The notes beneath the pieces are model-generated. The model was not told where the DNA came from. It ran no database searches and was given only the letters and a program-made list of their open reading frames with translations. Positions 1 to 10,100 of a stretch of 64,000 nucleotides of DNA are shown one piece after another (the stretch's first letter is position 1; each line of letters starts with the position of its first letter). The position numbers and the translations under genes are program-made. Origin of the DNA: Cucumis sativus (lineage: Eukaryota; Streptophyta; Magnoliopsida; Cucurbitales; Cucurbitaceae); assembly GCF_000004075.3 (NCBI RefSeq), contig NC_026657.2, positions 33,466,732 through 33,530,731 of the forward strand, read 5' to 3'.

Positions 1-162
1 AGCGAGAAGGAACTATTACCAGGTCTGTCTCAGATTTCAAATTCTTGTTTCTCAAGTAATTGCGTTTGGTCGTAGTGGATATTGTAGTAAGATTTTTAAA
101 TCTACTGGTTGGAACAGAAATCAAATCGCTCTGGTTCAAAGCCTTCCAGAACTTTGACAAGA
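1..162 (+). other. 5' region of the calmodulin-binding protein gene, start unresolved
   Basis: The long reading frame of the downstream gene is open from about position 100, after an in-frame TAA at 97-99. The first in-frame ATG is at 163. The 18 codons just before that ATG (109-162) encode a Ser/Arg/Lys-rich stretch of the same character as the following sequence, so coding may begin further upstream and be joined by splicing. A donor-like CAA|GTAATT at 55-57 and an acceptor-like AACAG ending at 117 exist, but that intron would be only 62 bp, short for a plant. The true N-terminus may lie outside the window. Confidence 0.4.
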
Positions 163-3100
163 ATGTCGAGTTCTAGATTCAAAAGAACATTGATCAGGAA
201 GTCTACCGATGAGCGAGAATTGGAATTTCCAGTAAGTTCTCGCAAATCTAAATTGGAGAATCAGAACATTGGGCAACAAAAATCAAATTCGACGATCTCA
301 GGGATAATGTTAACTAGAAAGCCATCACTTAAACCTGTAAGGAAGTTAGCGAAATTGGCTGCTTCTAAGTCCAAGAAATGTTCAAATATGGAAATATCTG
401 AGTTAAATCCAGAATCTTGTGTTGAAAAGGCCACATGTTCTTCGACCTTCAAGGGTTCTAAGTTTCCTGATAGCATTGAGCTCCAACCAGGAGAAGAGAA
501 AGAATCTGAAAAACTTGCTGTCAAAAAGATTTGTCCTTATAGCTATTGTTCCCTCCATGGTCATTCTCATGGAAATACCCCTCCGTTGAAGCGTTTCAAG
601 TCTATAAGGAAACGTGCTTTGAGAGCTAACAATAACAAGAGCGAGAGTGAACCACCTTTTCAAGCCAAACAATCTGGAAATAGGAAGAAAGGTCTTCGAG
701 CAAGCAAAATGGTTGACAGAGAAAGATCAGTAGCTAATGAGACGATGAACGCAGACATGTTAGTACGTGCTGCAGAGGAAGAATCTGATCCTAGTGTTCT
801 TAGGGATATCGATACGGGAGTATTATCCAATATGAAGGAAAGTAAATTGGATGCAGATGAATGCAAATTGGATGCAGTAAATTGGATGCAGATGAATGCA
901 AGCAAAGTGGTTGACAGAGAAAGATCAGTAGCTAATGAGACGATGAACGGAGACATGTTAGTATGTGCTACAGAGGAAGAATCTGATCCTAGTGTTCTTA
1001 GGGATATCGATACGGGAGAATTATCCAATATGAAGGAAAGTAAATTGGATGCAGATGAATGCAACTTGAAGGACACTTTGGGATCTTCTGCTTTTGGTTA
1101 TGAGGAAATGGAACATCAGAGGGAAGCTGATGAAAATCCAAAGGAAGATTTGGCAGTGGAGATCGATAGTCTATCGCGTACGAGCTCCAGCTCTAGTATC
1201 AGCTTAAATTTTACAGCAGAAGTGCAGGAGATAAATCCCAAGTACATCAGAATGTGGCAGTTGGTATATAAGAATGTAGTGGACAGTGACTCTGGCAATG
1301 TTGGTAATGAACTACCTATTCTTCAGGTGAAGGAAACGTCAAAGGAAGTTGACAACAAATTGCTTGTAGATACCAACTCCAACTCCTTTAAGCTTGTCTC
1401 CAATGTCGATCAGGAAGGAGCAGATGTGTCTCCTCATGCAGCAGCAGCCTATAGAAAACTTGAGCTCTTCAAGAACGAAGCTATTAAGCTAGTGCAAGAA
1501 GCTTTTGATAGAATCCTTCTACCAGAGATTCAAGAACAACAATCTCTATCTCGTGACTGGAATTCAGAAGAGAAGCTGCCGGAAAGGATTCCGGCTGAAG
1601 TTAGAGGATCAAACCTCCTAACGTCTTCTTCCAGTACTCATTCTGCAGGAGAGGATCTTGCACAAGATGCAGAAGACACGCAAACAAAAGTTGAGAATTC
1701 ACCATCTATTGAGGAAAAGAAAACAATGCCAATTGAGAACAGAAATCAGTCGGGACCTAAGAGATGGAGTAACCTTAAAAAGTTAATTCTTCTCAAGAGA
1801 TTTGTCAAGGCTTTGGAGAAAGTAAAAAAGATTAACCCACAGAAGCAGCCACGTTTTCTATCACTCAAGCCTGACCCAGAAGGAGAGAAGGTTCATCTTC
1901 AACGTCAAACGACAGAAGAAAGGAAAAACAATGAGGAATGGATGCTTGATTATGCATTACAACAGGTTATCTCAAAGTTACAACCAGCTCAGAAGAAGAG
2001 AGTTTCTCTGCTTGTAGAAGCTTTCGAAACAGTTCTTCCAGTGCCTGGAGTTGAGGCTCACATCAAGACCAAAGTAGCTTCTGATGGAACTGATAAAGAA
2101 AGTGAACGTCAAAATAGTGCTGATAATACCTTTTTTGGGAATCTTTTGAACATGAAAAATATTGTCCAAGCGTCTGCAGGCCAAGCAAACAATATAAACA
2201 AGGTCGGAAACAGGAATTCCATGACATTTTCTATTAAAAGTGAAGCAAACTTGGAACAACTTGAGAAACCAGAACAAGATCAAGCTATTCATGAAAATAC
2301 TGGTATAGGGTGGAGAGTAGGGGACGTTGCGGTAAAAAAAGAGGTCAATGTGAAAGGATCCTATCCTGAGCCAGTCGATATATGTTTGCCAGAGGCCAAC
2401 TATGCCATATTAGACAGGGAGACCGCCAAGAAGCCAAAAGACACTAGCTATGAAGAGGTTTCAGTAAATGGAAAACTTCTAAAGATATCTAAAAATGTAA
2501 TTGCACGTTTAAACACTGAACTACTTCAGAATGAAGATCTGGAGCCTGATAAAAATATATCCAAAAGTGATGGTTCGATCAGTGTAACTAGTGGAGTATC
2601 TGATATATCCAAAAGCCTTTCTTCAGAAGAATATGAGACATCAGCAGCAGCTAGAAGTCTTACTTGTGAAGAACACAAGAAATCAACTGAAGTCAATGAA
2701 CTACTGGAAAAAACAAGGGCTGCTATATTCGATAGAAGTCGGATAGCTCAATCAAAACCTGGTTCCACGCAAGCAAAATCTGTTACTCCAGAGGAAACCA
2801 ATGCTGCTTCCAGCATTGGTGAAGCAAGTGAAAAACGGGTTGAGGAAAAGAAAAATGCAAGCATGTGGTTCTTGATATACAAGCACATGGCTTCAAGTAT
2901 TGATGCTGAAAATGGTTCGAAGCCTCTCGTTAGTGAGGAGGCTGACAAGGATGAAAAGGAATTTTCCTCAAGAAAACAAAATATGGAATTGGAAAATAAC
3001 TTTGTGAATGACCCAGATGTGAAACTCCAATGCATTGAAGCCATAAAGCTCGTAAATGAAGCAATTGATGAGATTCCTCTTCCAGAAAACAATACCTCGC

Positions 3101-3609
3101 CCCATGATGGATCATTCTCCAGCAACTTGATCAGAGACCCAGGATTATTCCTAGAAGAGAAACAAGATGCCTCTGAGATAAAAGACAGAAAAGGGGAAGC
3201 ATACGATACTACTGATTCTAATGTTGATGAAGGATCAACGAATGCTGTTGATTTAAACAGCCAGGATGATGAAAAAGAGCCAAAGTTTGGAAGCAAAGAC
3301 AATCGGCAAGTTCTAAAGAATTGGAGCAATTTGAAAAAAGTTATTCTTTTGAAGAGATTTCTCAAAGCAATAGAGAAAGTAAAGAAATTCAACCCAAAAA
3401 AACCAAATTTTTTGCCTTTGACGCAAGATGCAGAATCAGAAAAAGTTCAATTGAGGCATCAAGACACAGAAGATAGAAAGAATGCAGAGGAATGGATGCT
3501 TGATTACGCACTTCAGCAGGCCGTGGCCAAACTCACTCCTGCTCGTAAGCGAAAAGTCGAGTTACTCGTACAAGCTTTCGAGACAGTAAATCCAACAATC
3601 AGTAAGTGA
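163..3609 (+). CDS. Calmodulin-binding protein, PICBP-like, two CaM-binding domains
   Basis: Encodes 1148 residues from the first ATG, in one exon, ending in TGA. The C-terminal half is built of two copies of a module. Each has a short W-x-L-[VI]-Y-K motif, then an AIKLV-x-EA-x-D-x-I-x-LPE motif, then the plant calmodulin-binding domain (Pfam CaM_binding type). That domain starts with WSNLKK[LV]ILLKRF, continues with the KA[LI]EKVKK basic helix, then EEWMLDYALQQ, and ends in LLV[EQ]AFETV. The domain copies lie at about nt 1756-2045 and 3310-3593. The N-terminal part has a CPYSYCSLHGH motif that I recall from PICBP proteins of other plants. The middle is acidic, low in complexity and probably disordered. 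By family knowledge it binds calmodulin in a Ca2+-dependent way; its downstream role is not clear from sequence. The start is uncertain because coding similarity may extend 5' of the ATG. Confidence 0.85.
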   Translation: MSSSRFKRTLIRKSTDERELEFPVSSRKSKLENQNIGQQKSNSTISGIMLTRKPSLKPVRKLAKLAASKSKKCSNMEISELNPESCVEKATCSSTFKGSKFPDSIELQPGEEKESEKLAVKKICPYSYCSLHGHSHGNTPPLKRFKSIRKRALRANNNKSESEPPFQAKQSGNRKKGLRASKMVDRERSVANETMNADMLVRAAEEESDPSVLRDIDTGVLSNMKESKLDADECKLDAVNWMQMNASKVVDRERSVANETMNGDMLVCATEEESDPSVLRDIDTGELSNMKESKLDADECNLKDTLGSSAFGYEEMEHQREADENPKEDLAVEIDSLSRTSSSSSISLNFTAEVQEINPKYIRMWQLVYKNVVDSDSGNVGNELPILQVKETSKEVDNKLLVDTNSNSFKLVSNVDQEGADVSPHAAAAYRKLELFKNEAIKLVQEAFDRILLPEIQEQQSLSRDWNSEEKLPERIPAEVRGSNLLTSSSSTHSAGEDLAQDAEDTQTKVENSPSIEEKKTMPIENRNQSGPKRWSNLKKLILLKRFVKALEKVKKINPQKQPRFLSLKPDPEGEKVHLQRQTTEERKNNEEWMLDYALQQVISKLQPAQKKRVSLLVEAFETVLPVPGVEAHIKTKVASDGTDKESERQNSADNTFFGNLLNMKNIVQASAGQANNINKVGNRNSMTFSIKSEANLEQLEKPEQDQAIHENTGIGWRVGDVAVKKEVNVKGSYPEPVDICLPEANYAILDRETAKKPKDTSYEEVSVNGKLLKISKNVIARLNTELLQNEDLEPDKNISKSDGSISVTSGVSDISKSLSSEEYETSAAARSLTCEEHKKSTEVNELLEKTRAAIFDRSRIAQSKPGSTQAKSVTPEETNAASSIGEASEKRVEEKKNASMWFLIYKHMASSIDAENGSKPLVSEEADKDEKEFSSRKQNMELENNFVNDPDVKLQCIEAIKLVNEAIDEIPLPENNTSPHDGSFSSNLIRDPGLFLEEKQDASEIKDRKGEAYDTTDSNVDEGSTNAVDLNSQDDEKEPKFGSKDNRQVLKNWSNLKKVILLKRFLKAIEKVKKFNPKKPNFLPLTQDAESEKVQLRHQDTEDRKNAEEWMLDYALQQAVAKLTPARKRKVELLVQAFETVNPTISK
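701..1068 (+). repeat. In-frame tandem duplication inside the calmodulin-binding protein gene
   Basis: Positions 701-870 and 899-1068 are direct copies with an offset of 198 bp (66 codons). I count about 6 mismatches over 170 bp. A 23-bp piece beginning TAAATTGGATGCAGATG occurs three times (about 843, 878 and 1041), so the spacer between copies is itself part of the duplication. The reading frame is kept, giving repeated VDRERSVANETMN and ESDPSVLRDIDTG motifs. The low divergence points to a recent event such as slippage or unequal exchange. Confidence 0.95.
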
Positions 3610-4126
3610 CAATAACCTTAGCATCAATTCTTCATTGCATTCATTTGCACATTTTTTATGCTGCATCTTGTAAGACCAAAGATCTTCTCAATCTTTTTTT
3701 TGCTTTTAGTTCTTTTATTGTATATTCATTTTTGTCTTTTGGTCTGTTGGAGAAAAGGGTTACTTCCATGGCCCTTATAGCGTGAAATTTCTTATGATTT
3801 TCAAAAGTTTGAAGTGTTGGACTGTGAATATGAAGGGTAGTTTAAGTACTTGTAGATGCACCAAAAGAACTGTATTTTTCACTGTTTTGATCATTCTCTA
3901 TATGTTGTAAAAGCGTATAAATTATCAAGGAAAAGTAGAATTATTTTATTCCGACCTTGATTTACATCACCGGGGTGTGTCCTACATTTGAATATCCAGC
4001 CAAAAAGGTTACGATCATTCTTGGTAGAAGCTGAGACCACAAAACTTAGATTGAGGCTATTGACATCAATAATCATATTGATCCATTTATTAATATGGTA
4101 ACTGCTTCGAACGACGAATCTTTTTC

Positions 4127-4231
4127 CAAATATAGCTAGTGATAGACGTCTATACCAGTAATAGATGATAGTAATCTGTCGATGTCTAACATAGCCTATT
4201 ACTAATAGACAGTGACATTTTACTATATTTG
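4127..4231. repeat. Short foldback element (CAAATATAG ... CTATATTTG)
   Basis: About 105 bp bounded by CAAATATAG and its inverse complement CTATATTTG, with GTGATAGACGTCTAT- and AATAGATGATAG-type motifs inside. It belongs to the dispersed foldback family also seen at 17617, 17941, 18924, 28660, 43824, 45507, 52900 and 53315. Confidence 0.6.
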
Positions 4232-5193
4232 AATATCTAGCATAGTTCGGAACTATGACATTAATTGCTAATACATCCTCCTCGTAAAATCAATTAATAT
4301 ATTTGAAACTATAGCTATTTTTACTTCATATGTCAAGTAGACTACTGCTCAGGCTGTGGACTAATCTTTTTATTTATTTCTTTCTTTCTTACTATTATTG
4401 AGATAGTAGTGTGTATGGTTTATTGGAAAATAAATGAATAATTAGTAGTGTTACTAATATATTAGGGAGCTTTGTTAGCACCGTTGTATTTGAGGTATAT
4501 ATAATTAATGTTAGTCAGAATATATCCGCTGAGTGATGTTCTCTTTAATATTTGATAAAACACAATTCAAACAGAAAATAAACCAATAATAATTTATTAA
4601 GAAGCACAATATATTGACTTGGAGTATATTAATTGAGTTTATGTATAATATACTACCAATAAACTATATATCACAGTATTTAGAAATTAGAATTAAGGAC
4701 AAATCAATTGGTATAAAATATACAATTGACATGGTTGGTTGAATATAAAGAAAGTAGAATTTGAGTGTCATGTTATCTTTCTATTAATAATTAATAATAA
4801 TAGTGACAAAAGTGTCAAAAATATATATATATAGACTGTGGAAAAATGTGTATTAATAATTATAATTCTTTTTCTTTTTGATCTTTTAAATATTTTAAAA
4901 AATCAATATAAACAGGCACTAAATATTATTTAATTCATTAACGTGGTAGATTATGAAGAATAAATAAATGCTAGGTGCCTCAAAGTGAGTCCTACACTCT
5001 AAACCCTAAACCTTCGTTTTAGAGTTAGCTTAAAGTATATGTTTAGTCTTGAAATTTTATTCTTGAAATTATTAGGTCTTTAAAATTTTAAAATGTATAA
5101 AAAACGTTTAATTTTTAATTTTGTTTTTTAATTTTATTTTAATAGAGGCACAACGATTTGTAAATCAAATGATAATTCTAAAAATGCATTATT

Positions 5194-5253
5194 GAAAATC
5201 TCACATTAAAAAGATGGAATAATTAAAAATCTCATATTAAAAAGATGGAATAA
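5194..5253 (+). repeat. 31-bp imperfect tandem repeat, two copies
   Basis: AAAATCTCACATTAAAAAG followed by ATGGAATAA occurs twice in direct succession with a single C/T difference in the core (5194-5222 and 5225-5253). It is intergenic, with no coding context. Confidence 0.8.
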
Positions 5254-6099
5254 CGTAATTATAATATTTAGAAGCTACATGAGTTACTCCACTCTTTGCA
5301 AATTAATTTTTGAGATGACTTAATCATATGTTTATATCTATTATAATATTAGAATGCATGAAGTCGACTATTTTGTTCAAAATTTAGAATCTAATTTACG
5401 GATCACCTTTGAGGGAGCATCTTGGTTAGATCGCATATTCAACGACATTGAAATTAACAAAGAACCAATTTTTCATGACTTAAATTTTGTATCTGATATA
5501 ATTCGAATTCCAAATTTTATGCTCAATAAGTACAATATATCCCACAAAATTGAAAACTAAAAAAAGTTATTAGACAAGTAAAATTAAGGCTTTAAATAAA
5601 TAGACATTTATTTAAAAAACTTAGGAACTACGTATGTACTTATGAGAGATTCGACCTCCATTCTACATATTGTAAAAAGAAAAAAAAAATAAGTAATAAT
5701 TGCTATTCTTTTAAGCAATGAGTTTGATAATACCAAAATTTTACAAAACATAACCTGCTAGATTGCATTTAACATATGCCATTTAGTTTTGGAATGAGAG
5801 CTCAATAAGAAAGACATAAGAAATAAAATAAATCAACACACGTTGATATAAAATTGTTAGAACAATTGCTATTCTTTTGTTAGTCAACTTTTTTAACATA
5901 AAGATGATTTAGAACTATTTTGGAATGATTTGAAACTCAAATATGGGTTTTGAAATTTGATAGACTAATAACATCAAATATTAGCATTGAGTGAAACTTG
6001 GTTGATTAAAAGGACTATTAATGAAAAAATGAAAAAGAGAAAAGAAAAAACATGGGTGAGTCGAGAGATATCGAAGTTGATATATTGACAGCAGTTTCA

Positions 6100-7126
6100 A
6101 CGGCCAAAAAGCGCGGACATATATTCTATAATTTCTCTATTCTATTCTCATTGCTCATCCAGATTCGGATACTCTCCCATGGCGGCTTCTCTCTTCTAGT
6201 CTTATCAATCTCACTGCACCCTCACACCAGTTTCTTGCATTTCTGTGTTTTTGTACGTATAATTCTTACCTTTTCTTTTCTCGCTTTGCCACCTTGTTCT
6301 CTCATTTTCTCTATGCAATGTTACCTTCGTAAATCTTGTTTTCTACTGATTGAGAACAAATTGACTGAAATAGAACTACTGGGTTTTTATCCTTATCTGT
6401 CGATGTTTTGTCTTTTGTTGAGAAATTGGAGTATATGTCGACGTTTTAGTTTGAATTTTGTGCAATTAACTTAAATTTTATTACTTTCTAATCTAGCTTT
6501 ACAACACAGTGTTCTTCTTCCTGTAACAATATTGATTGATTGCTAATGGGGGTATTTACAATTTGAAAGCATTAGATAAACCCCACTTGAAATCACTCGT
6601 CTAAGTTGGTTCTTAGAGTTCACACCATTTCATTGTTAAGATATTGGATTTAGAAAGCCATCTATTCATTGGAGCTTTACCACACGCTTGAAGTTTTCCC
6701 CCCTGCTTATCTTTTTTGTATACAAAGCCTGACAATCTCTATTGTAATGCTTTTATTTCTCTCCTACTTCAAAATACTACACTTCTTCGGTTGTTCTTCT
6801 CGTTTTATAAAATACCAATTTCTTGATGCACTGCGTGTGTTGCTTCCCTGATGCCTGCACTTTTTTTTTTCACCTTGCTCTTAGGTTTTTATGTTTGAGG
6901 ATATTCAGTAATGGACCATCTCTTTCCTTCTCAAAACTACTTGGTTTTCTATCTCCATCTCTCTCATGGTTTGTGAGATTTGTGTATATAGAAAGATTTG
7001 GAATCTTCTTTGGCATTGCCTCAATATGATTTTTTATTATTGAGTATGAGATTCTCAAATTCTTGTTTGTTTTCAGTGATGCGATAGGTTTCAGAAAGGC
7101 ATAGAAGCTTTTCCTTGTAAAACAAA
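6100..7126 (+). promoter_or_regulatory. Folylpolyglutamate synthase 5' leader with intron and two tiny upstream ORFs
   Basis: A pyrimidine-rich leader exon appears to end at about 6252 before a good donor (GTACGTAT), and an acceptor TTTTCAG ends at 7076. The leader exon contains ATG GCG GCT TCT CTC TTC TAG (6179-6199), a six-codon upstream ORF. The second leader segment contains ATG CGA TAG (7079-7087), a two-codon upstream ORF 40 nt before the main ATG at 7127. No reading frame through the leader joins the main ORF, so no organellar transit peptide is visible in this arrangement. The transcription start and the intron are inferred from splice motifs only. Confidence 0.45.
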
Positions 7127-10100
7127 ATGAGAAACAGTTTGCCTCAATTGCCTTCCTATGAATCTACTATGGAAGCACTTTCCTCCTTGATAACACAGAA
7201 AAGGCGTGGAGAAATGGTTTCTGCAATCCGTAATGAGGAGAAATCGATGAGGATGAGAAAGTACGTAGAGGTAACCCTTCTGCTATCTGACTCTAATGAA
7301 TAAATCATGAAAGAAAATCTATCAATATTGCTGATCTGATATTGTGAATATGTGATAAAAGTTATTGTGGTTCAATTATTTAGTTTTGTTGCTCTTTCTA
7401 AATGTTTACTTTTGTTACAATAGAGAAGGGTGGGAATGATAAGTTGTGACTGCCAATCATAATGCTTGAACTTCTTTCTATAGATCAGATCACAATGCTT
7501 TTATTTCTTCTGCAGATTCTAGGCATAGAAGAATGTGTAAAGAAACTCAAAATTATTCACGTGGCAGGAACTAAGGGGAAGGTAAATATTTTATTTAGTA
7601 TCTTCAACATTGCATATATGCATTGAAGTTGAGGAAAAACACTTGGTTTATAAGATCATTGGAGTATCGTATATTTCATAACCTCTTTGTGTCTCAACCA
7701 AATTAGATTTATGTAATTTTTTATATTTAAATTAATGATATTTTCATCAATTTATAATTCAAGATCCACAAGAGGGTTGGAGACTCCTTTTAGTTTGAAG
7801 GAAATCAAGAGGGTAATTTTAGCTTTGGAACAAGGTGCCTATTGTGATAGCTTCACTATGGCCTTCGTGAAAGGAAAAGTAGTACATTAAGGAGGTGAAT
7901 TTGTTTTGGTTTTTGTTGATGTAATCAAAATCATGCTCACAAAATTAAACTTACATAGGATACATGTTTTAGGAGTGAAGGACCTTGAACTTTTTACCTT
8001 TTAGTCTCTTAGTGATCTTCTAGCCTTGGAGACAATTTTTTGTAGTCCTCTAAAGCTAGGGGGGTTGGATTTTGGTAATATTTCATACAAAATATATGTT
8101 CCCCAGAAATTTCACCTCAAATCTTGCAGTGTTTTTTGTATTCCTCCTGAGATATTAAATTTTGTTGGTAACTTTTTACTATATCAATGAGAAGTATCTT
8201 CTTTTGTAGAAAAGTTACTTATTATCCATCATTTATTTCATATTCATACTTTTTTCTTAACAAATAAAATGAATGAGCTGGCTAGTTTTCTTTGAACGAC
8301 ATTTGATACAACTTTGTTAAATAATGGAGTGAACTAAATATGAATGCATAGCGAATTTGTAAACCAAAAGTTAACTCACTTGTGATTGTCTACTGGCTAT
8401 ACAAATTAAAATGAAAACTTTTTGACCTTCATTCATATATTGCTGATGCAGAAAATTTAACGTCAAAACCTGGTTAAAGAATAAGTAAGTCAGTATTGCA
8501 ATGTTATTTGATCTTCTTTCATCTTCATGTCATCGGTATATTCAGGGTTCCACTTGCACCTTTTGTGAAGCAATTTTACGAGAATGTGGTCTTCGAACTG
8601 GACTCTTCACTTCCCCTCATCTCATTGATGTGCGAGAAAGATTTCGAATAAATGGGTTAGTGTTGAAATACATATGTTGTATTTTGCAAAAATGTGGCTT
8701 ATCTTACCCATCCCTCTCTTTCTATTATAAAACACCAACATCATACGCAGATACCATGTACACGCAAACACAAAGAACTTATTAAGAAGCTTTGCGTTTA
8801 CTTGCTATTTTCATGCTTCATTAACTTTGTTGAAGTTGTGTTTCTTGCTTTATTTTTACAATCTCACATTGAATGGAAAGATCAGATTGGATATATCAGA
8901 GGATAAATTTCTGCAGTATTTCTGGGCCTGCTGGACGCAATTGAAGGTTTGTTGTTATTCTTTAGTTTTATTCTCTTTGAACTTTAAACCCATGCAGTTA
9001 TGATTTTAAAAATTTCAATGAGTATATACGTCATTTGCATGTTCAAATGGTTTAGTCAACTGTAGATCTGCATGAGAAAATATCAAATGATGACATGACT
9101 TACATATGCATTAACACAATTGACCTGCTTTGGTATACCCACAAACAGTTGGCCCATAATTTCTTGTATCCTCGATTATTGATGAAACTTTTTTTGCTGA
9201 TGTTTCTAATACAAAAATATAAAGATCCAATTCAGCTAAATTGCTGGGTTTATTTGGAATTGACGAGTCAGTCACTTGGGAGGTGAAGATGTACACATAC
9301 CAATCTTCTTGGATTTAGGAGTGCGCTGGAGTAATAGTTGGTAATAGAGTTTGTGAAAACACCAATATTTGAACAGTTCAATAATTCAGTTGAATCATGT
9401 GTGAAAACTCCAATAATGCCTGTTGTTCTATGTTGAGCTCCAAATGTTTTTATTTTCTGTTCTCACATGGCATAGCTATCTCTCGTGGGTTTCCTAATTT
9501 TTTGACAGGAAACAAATATATCATTCATAGAAAAAAAAAAAAATATATATATATATATATATAAGGGAACAAATTACAATTCTACAATGTCTATGTGCAT
9601 CACTTTTTTCTTCCACCAGCTTGCAAATTCGAACATTCAATTTTGTGACTTGGGTGTTAATTTGCAGGAAAATGTTACAGAGCACCTGCCAATGCCTGCA
9701 CTATTTCAGTTTCTAACACTGTTGGCTTTTAAAATATTCATAGACGAAGAGGTAAGTCACTTTAGTTTCAGTTAATATAGCTCTTATTTTAAACAGTGAG
9801 CGATGCTTGCAATGATTGCTCATATTGCCTTGTTCTTTTTTCGGCAATAACTTACTATTTGTACAAGAATTGAGCATCCTCACTGGCGTGTACTTTGAAT
9901 GTCATAGCATGATAACCTAGCATAAAATTCACAATTTTTTGTTTCTAGCCTCTCTATCCCTTTCCTATATATTATTATGAGTGTTGAAATAATAGAGATG
10001 GCAGGGAAGTAGTCGTCTGAGTTTCAGTAAGGTTCTTCAAACCTTTTAATCCCTTGTTCTCCCAGAAAAAAATATGGCCAAGTGATGTCTGCCAAAACTT

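Larger units (their letters stand above)
3610..6050. other. Intergenic AT-rich region
   Basis: This is the 3' flank of the calmodulin-binding protein gene followed by AT-rich DNA with no supported gene. It holds a foldback repeat (4127-4231), a telobox-like AAACCCTAAACC at about 5001-5012, and a short tandem repeat (5194-5253). A 68-codon open frame at 5354-5560 has no recognisable domain and is left out. Confidence 0.7.

Noticed and set aside
109-162. Non-ATG (TTG) start of the calmodulin-binding protein frame at 109
   Set aside because: Plant nuclear genes rarely use TTG; the first ATG in frame is 163. The upstream codons are kept as a possible part of an unseen exon.
660-1076. 138-codon minus-strand frame with an internal repeat
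   Set aside because: The repeat is only the antisense image of the in-frame duplication on the plus strand.
2748-3392. 214-codon open frame on the minus strand within the calmodulin-binding protein gene
   Set aside because: It is the mirror of a Lys/Glu/Ser-rich coding sequence; no domain, and the plus strand is clearly coding.
5354-5560. 68-codon open frame in intergenic DNA
   Set aside because: No recognisable domain, no splice or promoter context, and AT-rich flanks.
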